DNA of 64,000 nt from positions 88,037,601 through 88,101,600 of the forward strand of contig CM057472.1 of NCBI GenBank assembly GCA_030035585.1, read 5' to 3'. The position numbers and the translations under genes were made by a program. This DNA is from Dugong dugon (Eukaryota > Chordata > Mammalia > Sirenia > Dugongidae). Below, in pieces: positions 33,146-44,913 of this stretch; the stretch's first letter is position 1, and every line of letters begins with the position of its first letter. A model generated the notes under the pieces. That model was given only the letters and a program-made list of their open reading frames with translations. It was not told where the DNA came from and did no database searches.

Positions 33146-33353
33146 TTAAAACATTACAAGGCAAAGTGTTATCATCCTCAATTTACAAATGAAGAAACTG
33201 AGGCTCAGAGAATTAGTTAATATGACCACAAAAACGCAGTAAGGTGTATAACTTAGTACCTAGAATAGCTCCCCAACTCCCCAGTCAATGTGACCTTCTT
33301 GCTTTAAAAAAGTAGATTATAAAACTGGTGTGCCACCAATTGACTTCTGGGTT

Positions 33354-33381
33354 TTTTTGTTTGTTTGTTTGTTTGTTTTTT
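33354..33381. repeat. (GTTT)n simple repeat
   Basis: About six GTTT units followed by a T run. Confidence 0.85.
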
Positions 33382-35424
33382 CCTTTTAGTTTTGGTGAAA
33401 TTTGCCTCCTAGTAGAAATTTGAAGACTGTATTTCCTAAAAGTATTTTGTTGAAGTCTTGTTTTTGGAGTAGTCATTTGTATGCAATCCGTCTGATAGGG
33501 GAAGTGTATTTCTCACTGGAATTAGTATATGTGGAAAACATCATCAATCATGGTCATCACAAAGCAATTAAGTACCTAATTGTGCATGGCCCTGAGTTTG
33601 CTACTGAAACAGAAAACTTCATAGGCCCACTGCCTACCCTCTTGGGGCTTCGAATCCAAGAAATCAGTAGAAGATTGGAGAATGGTGGAGAAAACAGGAA
33701 CTCAAGGCATAAGCAATTTCTTCCAAAATATAATTGCAAAGGTGGGTAGATTCAGAGGAAAGAAGAAGAAAATGAAATAAGAAATAAGAGTGATACACCA
33801 TCGTACTAAAGGGAGAGATGCTCAAGGAAGACGAAAGATAAAGTTTCAAAGTTAAAAATGTAGTGGATTTTTTTTTTAAACAAAGGTGCAATAATGACTG
33901 AAGAAAAGACACCACGTAATATTTAGCAAGAATAAGTAAATAAATAAAAATAATAATTATAATAAATAAAACAAAGCAAAATCAAAGTACTTGTTTCTTC
34001 CTAGGTCTCAACTTTCACTGAGTCTAATTTTATTTTTCTTTCTTGAGCAGAATTTCCTGTGATTTTGGTCCCCCTTCCATGTCAGTGATGGCTTTCAATG
34101 CGTGGTTTCCATCCCTACCCCTCAGTGAAATTATTGCTTAAGTGTTTGATGATATATATCTGAGGCTATGTCTATTTTTTTTTAATGCAGAATGGTGGGA
34201 AGATATGATTCAGACACAGTAGCCTGTCTGCTGCAGGAGGCTGCTGTAAAATTGATCAGCTGGCCAAGATAAGCTATTTTTCTTTTTTTTTCCTTAACTT
34301 AGACTTTGCTTTCTTTCTGGGAAAGTCCAAAAAACTAGCAGCAGCAGGTGCTGCCAAAATGGTACTCTTCTTATCTGTGAGGATTTCAAGGAGAGAGCAA
34401 AAGAATGTGTAATTGCTTCCCTCTCAGGCTGCTGGGATGGCGCCCGTCTCTCTGGCATTATCCACTTATTTGATCTAGGTAAAGAAGGAGGCAGAAATAA
34501 ATTAAAAATACATTTTCCCAAAAGCTCTGAAGCCATTATTCACACACGCCCCCCCTCCACCAATCTCTGCCTGCTATGTATAAATACATATATAGGTGAA
34601 AGCAGCTAAGGTCAAAAGCCCTCCTGAATACTCTTCCCTTTCATTTGTGCACTTAACACAAACGTAGAAAGACAGATACCACAACAGCAGAGGATGTAAA
34701 TAACAGACACCACAGCACAACAGTGATTGTGGTGACTTGAAGAAGCTCACATATGTAGAGCACAAATGTCAGAGTGCAAGTTGCTTAAAAGAAGTAGAAA
34801 AATCACAACTTTTAAATGATATGTGATTTGTTTATTTGAAAAGTCATGTGGCAAAATGATTGGGTGGAGGAGAAGGTATCCCAACCCAGGATCCAAATGG
34901 GAAGATCAGTCTGTTCTCATTTTGGTTTCAGACAGAAGGCAGCCTTCTGGTCCTGCTGTCAACTCCTATCTGTGCAAGCTCAGTTTTGTTGGCCTCCCAT
35001 GGATTGGATTCTGACTCATATCAGAGCCTCCTTGCTCTCCTACCTGCTGTTTTTATCCCAAGCCTCTATCTTTTGGACTCCCAGAATCCAAAGGCAGCTC
35101 AATGTCATTTCTTATATTATCTCACACTTCTTCAGAAATGTGACACTTATTTATGTTTTAAGTTTTTCAGTAGCTGTTTATGCGTCTTAAGTCTTAAGAT
35201 ATTCTTCTGAATATCTCAATTCTTTCTATTATAATAAAGTCTGTTCCTTCTTGTCATATTCTCAATAGCATTGAGGCAATTGTTTATCATCAACCATTAG
35301 CATTCTCCAGTATAACTAAGTAAGTCTATTTGGGTTCTTTTTTTTATAGCCTCTATTTTTCAGTCCCTTAAATGTATTCGTATTGCTAATTTGGACTCTT
35401 TTCAGTTTTGCTACATTATCAGTG
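33382..35424. other. Intergenic, mostly unique
   Basis: Frames of 114-116 codons at 33402-33749 and 34846-35210 overlap other frames and have no recognisable domain. An ATAA/AATA-rich tract lies at about 33930-33975. No repeat family is confidently recognised between 34000 and 35400. Confidence 0.4.
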
Positions 35425-35765
35425 ATTTTACCCTTTCTTCCTTTTATTCCCATCTATTATTCAAAAAACCCAGCTCAAATATTACCTCGTCTATGAAATC
35501 AGTGACTCACCTCTTCAGAAACTTACATACTTTAAACTTGAGATACACCATTGCACTTTGCACATACTTTAATTATTGCACTGTATGATTATTTGTGTGT
35601 GTGTCTGTGTGTGTGTGTGCAATGTTATATCTCACTAGATAATCAGCTCCTCAAGTGCAGTGATCCTGTGTTATTTATCTATGTGTCTTCAGGTATAAGA
35701 CCTGACACAAAGCAAGTATCCCATATGTCTGTATTGATAGAGTGAGTAAATGAATGAATGGATAT
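35425..35765 (+). mobile_element. L2 3' fragment
   Basis: Order cccagctcaaatattacctc, gaaatcagtgactcacctct, attgcactttgcacatactt, taatcagctcctcaagtgca, gtgatcctgtgttatttatc and a TGAATGAATG end is that of L2. A TG-rich microsatellite (about 35592-35619) sits inside. Confidence 0.7.
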
Positions 35766-36885
35766 GCTACTGGTGGCAGATAAATGTATAGTGTATGCTT
35801 AAAGGACACGGTCAATGCAGAGCCAGCATGATGCTTTTCTTTGGAGACCAGAACTGTGAGGATGTCCCATACTCACCTAATGTCCAACAGAAGAGCTGCC
35901 ATCTTGTCCTGGAAGTGTGTTTCCTTACACGGGATCACCTTTTAACTTCATAAAGCCAACACATTCAGTATCTGTACTCTTATCTTGCTGACTCTTGGCA
36001 AAAGACCCATAATCCTTATGCTTCACATTTTAGCCTTTTCTCCAAACAACTCATCAAATCCATAACTTCCGAATGGCAGAAACAGGATATGTGCTCTTAC
36101 TTCCATAGCTTGAGACAACACAAAAAGAAAGGATGTTTTTGAACTTTTTATTTTAGTCAGGACAAGTGTGTTTGCAGGGAGCAAAATCCCCTCAGACCAA
36201 TTTAAACCAATATCTGTGTGTCCAGTGGCAAACCTGGAGTATCTGACCCTTAGTGGATCACTCTCCTCTATTTCCCTCCCTTCCATGACAAAATTATTTT
36301 CTATAACAATCATGTAATAATAATAATGATTAGTAACTCTCATTATACTTTTGATTTGTTCTTTAATTTTAAAACAATTCACAATTAAATTAGAAGAATA
36401 AATATCAAATTTAAATATATTACTCAAATTCAGTAAAAATATTTCGTGTACAACCTAAAATTTGAACATACCAAACAAAAATATTATGCTACATAGTTCT
36501 CCCTGGATTTAACTGAGTGAGAGAACAACAACAAAAACAAGTTAGAAATTCAAGTTGTTATATAAGATGACAAAATTTGTCTTTACAATCATTGTGCCGT
36601 CCCATTTTATTTCAAATGTATTATTTAAACGCTGGGATATATAGTACCGCAGGTTTGGAGACACAAACTGCACCTAAAGCACATGCTAATTATTCTGAAA
36701 CATTTCAAATTTACTTTCCAATAAATGCATGTAGTTGAGTTCCTGGAGGTTGGGGGCTAATGATATACTTGGGAGTTCTCCTGAATTACTTACAGTAATA
36801 CAATAGTATGAATTAAAAGTATATAATGTGTGAATTACTAAATAAGTCAATTACAAAATGAGCAGCTTGAACTTAATCAACCAAC
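35766..36885. other. Intergenic, no gene recognised
   Basis: A 134-codon minus-strand frame at 36023-36427 starts with AT-rich filler and shows no known domain. It may cross a diverged repeat I cannot name. Confidence 0.4.
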
Positions 36886-37083
36886 CAGTTGCCATTGAGT
36901 CACCCCGACTCATGGTGAGCCCATGTGTGTCAGAGTAGATCTGTGCTCCATAAGGTATTCAGTGGCATATTTTTCAGAAGTAGATCACCAGGCCTTTCTT
37001 CCAGTACCTCTGGGTGAACTTGAACTTCCTACCTTTCTGTTAGCAGCTGAGTGTGTTAATCATTTGCACCACTCAGAGACTCC
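36886..37083 (-). mobile_element. AfroSINE, long subfamily, diverged
   Basis: Minus strand: gttgccattgagtcaccccg, cagaagtagatcaccaggcc..tttcttcc (the gaagaaaggcctgg block in reverse), tctgttagcagctgagtgtg, and a head remnant gcaccactcagagactcc. Diverged, so one of the older AfroSINEs. ttgaactta / ttgaaactta at the edges may be a decayed target duplication. Confidence 0.82.
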
Positions 37084-38079
37084 AATTGAAACTTACGTAC
37101 GTATTAAAACTCAACAGTGGCTGCACCAAATACTTAGAAGTGTGACCAACAAAATGTTTTGGGGGGTGGAGTTTTTTATCACTGACATTGTTTAGTACTG
37201 TGGAGAGAGAGCAGAATTAAATTTTTCAACTTATTAAACTCAGTCCTCTCTTCACTGCAGCACAGAAGAGTATGGTTTTTCCCTTATAATTCAAGGATCT
37301 GTGTGAACTGTGTCACGCTTCCTCATATCCTTTCCTTACCTAGTGTAAGTTACATTCTGGGGAGGGACTGGGCTTACTCCTGCATTGCTGCAGAGCATTC
37401 TCTGGTGCTGTTTACAATCCTAGTTAAATGGAGGATTATTATAAATGGGAAGGTGGCTATAAATAGCTTGGTCCATTTTATCTGTTTCTTTGGTGTGTGG
37501 GAAGAGCATCAATGAACTCCCTTAAAGTTCAGTTAGCACAGGATATGCTCGGCTTTTGTTATTCTACTGTAGCTTTTAAAAAAATCTCTTGATGCGGATC
37601 AAAGTGGAGAAAAACAAAGTGGAATCACTCTTACTCATTCCAGAATATGGACAGAAGGAAAGTGAAATGAAATGCAAGCTGGGAGGGTTGTGAGCAGTAT
37701 AAGGAAAAATATATATATGTGGGCTTAATCCCTTCTGACTACTTTTGTTTTTGGAAACAACTATAAATCTTGTTTTCAGTCTGTGAAAAATTGGTTCACC
37801 GTGAATCCTCACCCAGGTATAATCGGGTCTACCAGTCTGTTCAGAGAGCAGGGGCTGGAGTCGGGAGATTTTTCTCTCTGCTCTCTGATTTGGACACTTT
37901 TTCCAGGCAGTGGGAAGCCCTCTTGTCTTCTTTTTCTTCCTCCACAGCGAAGAGTGCAGCAATCAGTCAATTCTCAAGGCAGTCCTGCTTCAGACATGTG
38001 GCTGGAACTGACCTTGACCTTGACCAATTTACCTAGCGTTTGCATGTCCCTGGTTTCCCCAAAATAGAAAACACCTTTT
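37084..38079. other. Intergenic, no gene recognised
   Basis: Several frames of 88-128 codons overlap on opposite strands between 37.6 and 38.1 kb with no domain. A short TA tract lies near 37710. Confidence 0.4.
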
Positions 38080-38420
38080 GACACAGTGCTACAAATCTTG
38101 GCTCTTGTGATAAGGTTCCCCATTGATTCTCTGACTCCATCTCTCGTTTCCTTCAGCCTCTCCTGTACAAGTCACCAGACTCATCTACCAAAGATCAGCT
38201 TTGATCCTATCTCTTCAAAAACTTTCAGCATTTCTTGTTTACCTGTAAAACATTTCCCAAGCTCCTTAACATGCGTATACGATTGATTACTCATAATCCT
38301 CTTCTAACCAACATGTCCACCTTAACTCCCTCAAGCTCTCCTTTCTAGTCCAAAAGGTTTACGGGCATTACCCAAACCCACAGTGTGCCGTAGTTATTGC
38401 CTCATTGTTTCTGTTCAGGT
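38080..38420 (+). mobile_element. L2-like fragment (tentative)
   Basis: Pyrimidine-rich order ccttcagcctctcctgtaca, aaactttcagcatttcttgt, ctccctcaagctctcctttc, tgtttctgttcaggtc resembles an internal L2 3' region. Diverged. Confidence 0.4.
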
Positions 38421-38599
38421 CTTTTTGTTATTGTTGTTTGTTTCTTTGGTATATCTTCCTCATTTTCCCACTTATCTTAATCTTATATTAAATCCAAAGG
38501 CAAAGAATAATTCCCTAGCTGGAGATTATTTGTCCCTTACCCTAAACTCCTAAAATCCTTAATGACTGAACCCTTCATTGAACACTTAGTAATTGGCTG

Positions 38600-38948
38600 G
38601 TGTGGGGACAGTAGAGGTTCAGAAGTTGAAGTCTTGCCTTCCATGCAGAGACCTGGGCTGATTCCCAGCCAACACACCTCATGTGAAGCCATCATCCATC
38701 TGTCAGTAGAGGCTTGCATGTTGCTAGGATACTGAACATGTTTCAGCGGGGCTTCTAGGCTAAGATGAACTAGAAGGAAAGACCTGGTGATCTACTTCGG
38801 AAAATCAGACAATAAAATCTTACAAATTGCAGTGATCCAATCCACAATCAATCATGGGATGGCACGGGACTGGGCAGCATTTTGTCCCGTTATGTGTGGG
38901 ATCGCCATGAGAGGGACCAACTCGATGACAGCTAAGGCCAATTACAAA
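38600..38948 (+). mobile_element. tRNA-Gly-headed SINE
   Basis: Head: cagtagaggttcagaagttg, aagtcttgccttccatgcag, ctgggctgattcccagccaa, a decayed tRNA-Gly-like structure. Body: acatgtttcagcggggcttc, gaaggaaagacctggtgatc. 3' end: atgggatggcacgggactgg, gggatcgccatgagagggac, then ggccaattacaaa. tggctggt is present on both flanks (38594 and 38952), a plausible target duplication. Confidence 0.85.
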
Positions 38949-39089
38949 AACTGGCTGGTTAGTTATCTTTATTCATGTATGAGGTGTTTTTTTTTTTTTT
39001 TCCCCTTACCAACTAATTCTAAATCCCTCTAGAATGGTCATGTCAGAGGAATATAACTAATCTGCAACTGTATTTATTTTGGAGCATAT

Positions 39090-39330
39090 CAAAGATTTTT
39101 CTCAAATAGCCTCATGGGATCTCTAAAGCACACCTGTGAGAAGGTATAATTATTATCCATAGTTTCACAGGTAAAGTAATGGAAGCTCAAAAGGGACTAA
39201 ATAATTTGATAACTGTTAGATCCAGATTTGAAAATACTGGACTTCTGACTATATCCTATATTCTTTTCACAGCTCATGACTTCTTGTATAATTTTTATGT
39301 CCACCACAATGCCTGACACTGATTTTGATC
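39090..39330 (+). mobile_element. MIR/L2-type fragment
   Basis: Order ctgtgagaaggtataattat, tatccatagtttcacaggta, aatggaagctcaaaagggac, gttagatccagatttgaaaa, tactggacttctgactatat is the 3' order of L2/MIR3. Confidence 0.6.
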
Positions 39331-39365
39331 TTTATGAATTAATAATACTTGTTAACTGAAGATAC

Positions 39366-39402
39366 AAAGAAATGAATGAATGAATGAATGAATGAATGAA
39401 TA
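39366..39402. repeat. (AATG)n tetranucleotide repeat
   Basis: About eight consecutive GAAT units. It may have grown from a target end of the preceding L2-type element. Confidence 0.9.
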
Positions 39403-39797
39403 GCAACAGGGCTATGCATATCATTGATGAGGCTAATGATTCAAGAGAACTTCACTGTTTTTCCAGGGCTCTTGCCAGGGACATGAGAGACGAAACTACT
39501 TTCTTGTCTTTCTCAGAGGCCAATGATGAAAGTCCAGACAGGACAGTCTTTGGTATATTTCCTTTAATAGCAAATGTTGTTTGAAATTAAATTCCATATT
39601 ATTTATGGAATGTTTTCCTTCCTCATTGCACTTTAAGTTTCTGCATAAAAATCAAGTGAACATAAAAACATATAGTCTAGTTCAAAGAGTAACACTGATA
39701 CCAACACAATAAATGTAGAGAGGCTAATTTTCCTCTAAATTTCCAAGTGACTAAATAAAGGACTATATAAATAAATGTTGAAAGGATGAGATAGGTA
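39403..39797. other. Intergenic, no gene recognised
   Basis: A 62-codon frame at 39396-39584 has no domain. Confidence 0.4.
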
Positions 39798-39942
39798 CTT
39801 TTCTGGGCCTCAGTTTCCTTATCTTAAAATAGAGAAAATACTAATACCTGCCCCATAAGGTGCTGAATATCAGTTAAGAGAATCTAAGTAAAGCCCTTAG
39901 AACTTGGACATAGGAGTGCTAAGTAACTACTATTATCCTAAC
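39798..39942 (+). mobile_element. MIR SINE fragment
   Basis: Order tttctgggcctcagtttcct, tatcttaaaatagagaaaat, acctgccccataaggtgctg, agtaaagcccttagaacttg, taggagtgctaagtaactac is a clear MIR core and 3' half. Confidence 0.8.
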
Positions 39943-40737
39943 ATTGACAGAGGAAGAAAGGCATTTCACCTTTTTTTGCAGGGGTTGTTAAGAAGTAAGT
40001 TTCTTGAGTGGATTTCACTTGATTTTTTTTCTGTTTTCCTTTGACGTTTGTCCTGAGCATGGGCCTCTGTATTCTAAGAAACTTATATTTGGTCTATAAC
40101 TTTTATTATTAATGTCAAGAAATGTGTGTTTTGGCGAGGAAGAAAACAGACCCAGATGAATAGCATTGTCTGCTGGAGAGAGTCACTGCTGTCTGGGTCC
40201 ACTGTTACCCTCCCTCCCTCCTTTCCTTGAACTGAAGTTTACACTCAGGCCACTCCAGTAAATGACTGGGCACTTGTTGAAGTCAATTCTTCCAAAATCA
40301 TTACAGGCTGTTCATGTTTGGAGAAAGATAGACCTTCTTTCAGTGATAATGATGGTTAGATGAAAGATTAAGCTGATTACATCTTTGGAGTACTGTACTC
40401 TAACTCCATGAAGTCATCACAGAGTTGCAATCAATTACTTGGGAAAATAGATTTTGAAGTAGTAGAGTTTCTGGCCACTACTTGGTTATTTTTTTCCTGG
40501 ACATTTTAATTATTTTTTTGGCCAGAGTGACAAACAGTCAGTAAATTGTACTGGGAGCTTTATTGAGGCCAATTTTCCAGGTATAAGCTTTTTTTTTTTT
40601 TTTTTTTGCCCTCATCATTCCAGAAAAATGGGTACAGCCAAGTGGAAATATATAGTAAATAAAACCATTGGTAGAGGTGACTGGAGAAGAGTGCAGTTGA
40701 GGAAAGGGGATATATTATGTCAATCTAAAAATCAGGT
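39943..40737. other. Intergenic, with poly-T tract
   Basis: A poly-T run at about 40590-40608 is the only low-complexity feature. No coding signature. Confidence 0.4.
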
Positions 40738-41240
40738 TGTCTTCGTCATCCAGTGCTGCTCTAACAGAAATACCACAAGTGAATGGTATTAAAGAAGAGA
40801 AGTTTATTTCCTCACAGTTAAAAGTAGGCTAAAAGTCCAAATTCAGGGCGTTAGCTCCAGGGGAAGGCTTTTTCTCTCTGTCGGCCTTCTTCTCTTCAGT
40901 GTTCCCCTGGACCGGGAGCTTCTCTGCTCAGGGATCCCGGTCCAAAGGACGTGCTCTGCTCCTGGCACTGCTTTCTTGATGGTATTAGGTCTCCCACTCT
41001 CTGCTTGCTTCCCTTACCTTTCATCTCTTGAGAGATAAAAGGTGGTGCAGGCCACACCCCAGGGAAACTACATTGGATCAGGGATGTGACCTGGGTAGAA
41101 GTGGTGTTACAATCCCACACTAATCCTCTTTAACATAAAATGACAATCACAAAATGGAGGCCAACCACACAATTCTGGGAACCATGGCCCAGCCAAATTG
41201 ATACACACATTTTTGGGGGGACATAATTCAAACCATAACA
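40738..41240 (-). mobile_element. MLT1/MaLR-like LTR
   Basis: Begins tgtcttcgtcatccagtgct, aacagaaataccacaagtga, gaagtttatttcctcacagt and ends cctgggaaccatggcccag-like order, tttttggggggacataattc, aaaccataaca. Read on the minus strand this is the LTR sense direction (TGTTATGG.. start, AATAAA-type signal region near the other end). The same ends occur at 44914-45138 (-) and 50986-51389 (+). No internal retroviral sequence is attached, so it is a solo LTR. Confidence 0.75.
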
Positions 41241-41615
41241 CAAATGGATTATTCTAAGGGTATCCCAGAAACGGGGCTTGTGAGTTTAGAAAAACCCAAA
41301 TAAAAACATCATACTCTCCACAGATGGGGGTTTATTTGCAGGTGTCCATATGTCCGTAGGTTTTTGTTTCTTAGCTGGACAACTAGAGGGAAATAACTAG
41401 TTATGTAAGTGATTACAGCTGGGATGAAAGCTGGGGGTCAATATGACAATAAAGCGGCAGAGAAAGCAGACAGAAGCTAATGGCAGAATTTTGACTTGAG
41501 ATTTGTTGAATTTGGGACACAAGTACTGCAACCCTGAGGTCTTGATGACAATATTTTATAGAAATTTGAAAAAGAAACTTAGGTTCTCCCAACCCCACTA
41601 TAGACCGTAGTACGC
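41241..41615. other. Intergenic, no gene recognised
   Basis: No signature. Confidence 0.4.
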
Positions 41616-42520
41616 TTCAGGAAAGGTGTGCATCAGGGTTGTATCTTTTCACCATACTTATTCAATCTGTATGCCGAGTAAATAATCCAAGAAGTTGGAC
41701 TATATGAAGAAGAGCATGGCATCAGGATTGGAGGAAGATGCATTAACAATCTGCAATATGGAGATGACACAACCTTGCTTGCTGAAAGTCAAGAGAACTT
41801 GAAGTATTTACTGATGCAGATCAAAGCCTACAGATGGATTACACCTCAACCTAAAGAAAACAGAAATCCTCACAACTGGACCAATAAGCAACAGCATGGT
41901 AAATGGAGAAAAGATTGACTGTGTCAAGGATTTCATTTTACTTGGATCCATAGTGAAGACCCATTGAAGCAACAGTCAAGAAATCAAATGATGTATTGCA
42001 TTGGACACATCTGCTGCAAAAGGCCTCTTTAAAGTATTAAAAAGCAGTCACTTTGAGGACTAAGGTGCATCTGACCCAAACCATGGTGTTTTCAATTGCC
42101 TCCTATGCATATAGAAGCTGGACAATAATTAAGGAAGACCAAAGAAGAATTGATGCCTTTGAATCATGGTGTTGGCAAAGAATATTGACTATACCGTAGA
42201 CTGCCAAAAGAATGAATACATCTATCTTGGAAGAAGTACAACCAGAATACTCCTTAGAAGTGAGGACAGCGAGACTTCATCTCACATACTTTGGACATGT
42301 TATCTGGAGGAACCAGTCCCTGGAGAAGGACATCATGCTTGGTAGAGAGTCATCGAAAAAGTGGAAGACCCTCAGCAAGATGGACTGACACAGTGGCTGC
42401 AGCAATGGGCTCAGGCATAGCAAAGGTCATGAGAATGGCACGGGATCAGGCAGTGTTTCATGCTGTTGTACATAGGGTAGCTATGAGTCAGAACTGACTC
42501 AACAGCACCTAAAAACAACA
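41616..42520 (+). mobile_element. RTE LINE, RT domain to 3' end
   Basis: About 905 bases, from ttcaggaaaggtgtgcatca within the RT domain to the RTE 3' terminus (agtcagaactgactcaacag, cacctaaaaacaacaa). A broken frame reads GVHQGC, then SPYLFNLYAE, a stop, and NLQYGDDTTLLAES, where RTE elements normally have YADD. Further on are remnants of the conserved C-terminal region (GRPSARWTDTVA around 42360). Stops and frameshifts make it inactive. 5'-truncated. Confidence 0.92.
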
Positions 42521-43392
42521 ATCGAGTAGATAGGGACTGAATGGGAGTATAATGTTGTTTTTAGTTTTAGGAGGACACTTGTTAACACAAGTTGGATATA
42601 GTGAAGATAGTGGAATCTTGAAATTCCTTCTCTCTTAAAGATGAGTTACGAGTGGACAGCAAAACTGCTTCTGACTTATTAGTGTACACACACCACTGAT
42701 TTCCCTATGTCTTACTGTGCACATTGGTTTTACGGCATATGAAAGCCAAGCTTGTGGCTTAGCACACGGTGCTCCGTCAAATAAGTACAACTGTCTGCCT
42801 CTCTGCTTATCTAATTATAGCAACAAAGAAATTGACTTTTCATTTTCCTTTCCCCTAGGCCCTGGAGATGTATGTGCCAAATATTTGGCATTCTTAATAA
42901 CAGAGTCAATCATAATTAGGATTCCAAATTAAAGTATATTGCCATCTAGAACATGTAGTGTTTTATATTTTTGTTTGAACAAATATAATTTGAAAACAGC
43001 AAAATCACAGAAATACGTGAAGCACGCTTATTTCATGTGTAATAATCTTGTTGAATTTTATGTTATTAGTTACTATAGCTAATAGTTTTTTGTTTTGTTT
43101 TGTCTTGAAGTGTCCATTGTTTAATGGTTGAGGTGGTCAGGTGTTGAATAGGTTTATTAGAAGTCGACTGTGAAAAAATATATTGTCGGTCATTCCATTG
43201 ACTTTGTTCTTAGAGCCTGATTTGGCCTGGTTTTCAGTGCTAGTTAATCTTTCACAGGTGAGCATAAAAAAAATTTTCTGCTTGAATTCATTCAAAGTCT
43301 ATTGTTATACTTTGGAGAGAGAGAGAAAAAAAAATGTGCTTGACAAAAAACCAGGCTTTCATTTGGGATATAGCACCCTATCGTCCTCACAG
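42521..43392. other. Intergenic, no gene recognised
   Basis: No repeat or exon recognised. Confidence 0.4.
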
Positions 43393-43602
43393 AAACAAAA
43401 CAAAACCCATTTGCTGTTAAATCGAATTCCAACCCATAGCAAGCCTATAAAACAGAGAAGAACTGCCTCATAGGTTTCCAAAGCTATAAATCTTTACAGA
43501 AGCAGACTGCCTTACCTTTCCGCCATAGAGTGGCTGTCGGGTTCGAACCACTGACCCTTCGGTTAGAAGCCAAGCGCTTAACCACTGCGCCACGATGGCT
43601 CC
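43393..43602 (-). mobile_element. AfroSINE, long subfamily with extra block
   Basis: Minus strand: ctgttaaatcgaattccaac, aacagagaagaactgcctca, the extra block gctataaatctttacagaag..cagactgcc, agtggctgtcgggttcgaac, and a well-kept head cgcttaaccactgcgccacg. Same subfamily structure as 27204-27414. Confidence 0.92.
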
Positions 43603-43705
43603 TTTACCCTCATAATCTTTAACAAGGAAAAACTATTTTTTACTCACATACTAGAGTTTATGATAAAGGAATTACCTGGAGCTCCATTTCCCAATTTATA
43701 AAATT

Positions 43706-44459
43706 ATTGTTGTTAGGTGCCATTGAGTCGACTCCAACTCGTAGCAACTCTATGTACAACAGAAGGAAACACTGCCCAGTCCTGCACCGTCTTCACAATT
43801 GTTGTAATACTTAAGCCCATTGTTGCAGCCACTGTGTCAATCCATCTCGCTGAGGGTCTTCCTCTTTTTCGCTGACCCTCTACTTTACTCAGTATGATGT
43901 CCTTGTCCAAAGACTGGTCCCTCCTGATAACATGTCCAAAGTATGTGAGACGAAGTCTCGCCATCCTTGCTTCTAAGGAGCATGCTGGCTGTACTTCTTC
44001 CAAGACAGATTTGTTCGCTCATTTAACAGTCCATGGTATATTCAATATTCTTCATCAACACCGTAATTCAAAGGCATCAATTCTTCTTTGGTCTTCCTCA
44101 CTCATTGTCCAGCTTTCACGTGCATATGAGGCGATTGAAAACACCATCGCTTGGGTGAGGTGCACCTTAGTCCCCATAGTGACATCTTTGCTTTTCAACA
44201 GTTTAAAGAGGTCTTTTGCAGGGGATTTGACCAATGCAATGTGTTGTTTGATTTCTTGACTGCTGCTTCCATGGGTGTTGATTGTGTATCCAAGTAAAAT
44301 GAAATCCTTGACAATGTCAATCTTTTCTCCATTTGTCATGATGTCGCTTATCGGTCCAGTTTAAGAAATTTTATTTTCTTTATATTGAGGTGTAATTCAT
44401 ACTGAAGGCTGTAGTCTTTGATCTTCATTAGTAAGTGCTTCAAAGTCCTCTTCACTTTT
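43706..44459 (-). mobile_element. RTE LINE, C-terminal ORF to 3' end
   Basis: About 750 bases on the minus strand, from the 3' tail (attgttgttaggtgccattg) to the region just after the RT active site (cctcttcactttt near 44459). Two open fragments remain: 44055-44339 (94 residues, with NGEKIDIVKDFILLGYTINT) and 43713-44003 (96 residues, with YFGHVIRRDQSL near residues 21-32 and GRPSARWIDTVA further on). The break between them shows the ORF is disrupted. The plus-strand frame at 43894-44259 is a shadow. Confidence 0.92.
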
Positions 44460-44908
44460 TGGATAATCTCCATGAAGTTAAATAATTTGTTAAAGATCTT
44501 AATAGTTGATGGTAGAGCCTAGCCTAGAACTCAATTTATCATTCAAAACAAAACAAACAAAAAAGCCAAATAAACAAAACAAAACTAAACTGACCTTTTT
44601 TGTAGCGCACGATACTGGGGGATGGAAGAAAGGTGGAAAGGGAAAGATTTCAGACAAATTATTTACCAACATGCAATATTCCTCCTGAATCTTAAAGCTC
44701 CATCCAGGATTCTATCCTCCCTCCCCTTCTTTTTCATATGCTTCTTTTCAGGCCCTCTAAGCCTGTGGACATGGTAGAGAGAGGCATAGAGAACATGTGT
44801 TGATTGTAGGTTGAGGGCACAACACAGACTAATTCAATTTTCATGGCTCTTACAATTCTGTGAATATTAAGATTAAATCTGGACGCAGACTCTTTGTGTT
44901 CTTTGAGA
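44460..44908. other. Intergenic, no gene recognised
   Basis: Contains an A/C-rich tract near 44545-44595 only. Confidence 0.4.
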
Positions 44909-44913
44909 GAGGG

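Larger units (their letters stand above)
31775..33260 (+). mobile_element. L2/MIR-type repeat split by nested insertions
   Basis: The left part (31775-31855) reads ttcattgagttactatcatg, cttatttgatcttcaaaatg, tactatgagaaaagg. The right part (33165-33260) reads ttatcatcctcaatttacaa, atgaagaaactgaggctcag. Together they give the normal uninterrupted order of an L2/MIR3 end. An LTR-like repeat, itself broken by an L1, lies between. Confidence 0.55.

Noticed and set aside
33402-33749. 115-codon frame
   Set aside because: No homologous domain recognised, and an opposite-strand frame overlaps it.
34846-35210. Two overlapping frames of 114 and 116 codons
   Set aside because: Same stretch open in two frames by low stop density; neither resembles a known protein.
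36023-36427. 134-codon minus-strand frame
   Set aside because: AT-driven composition at its start and no recognisable domain; not supported as an exon.
37576-37962. 128-codon minus-strand frame
   Set aside because: Opposite-strand frames overlap it and no domain is visible.
39366-39402. Short regularly spaced repeats as a CRISPR-like array
   Set aside because: It is a simple AATG microsatellite in mammalian DNA, without spacers.
43894-44259. 121-codon plus-strand frame
   Set aside because: Antisense shadow of the RTE C-terminal ORF remnants.
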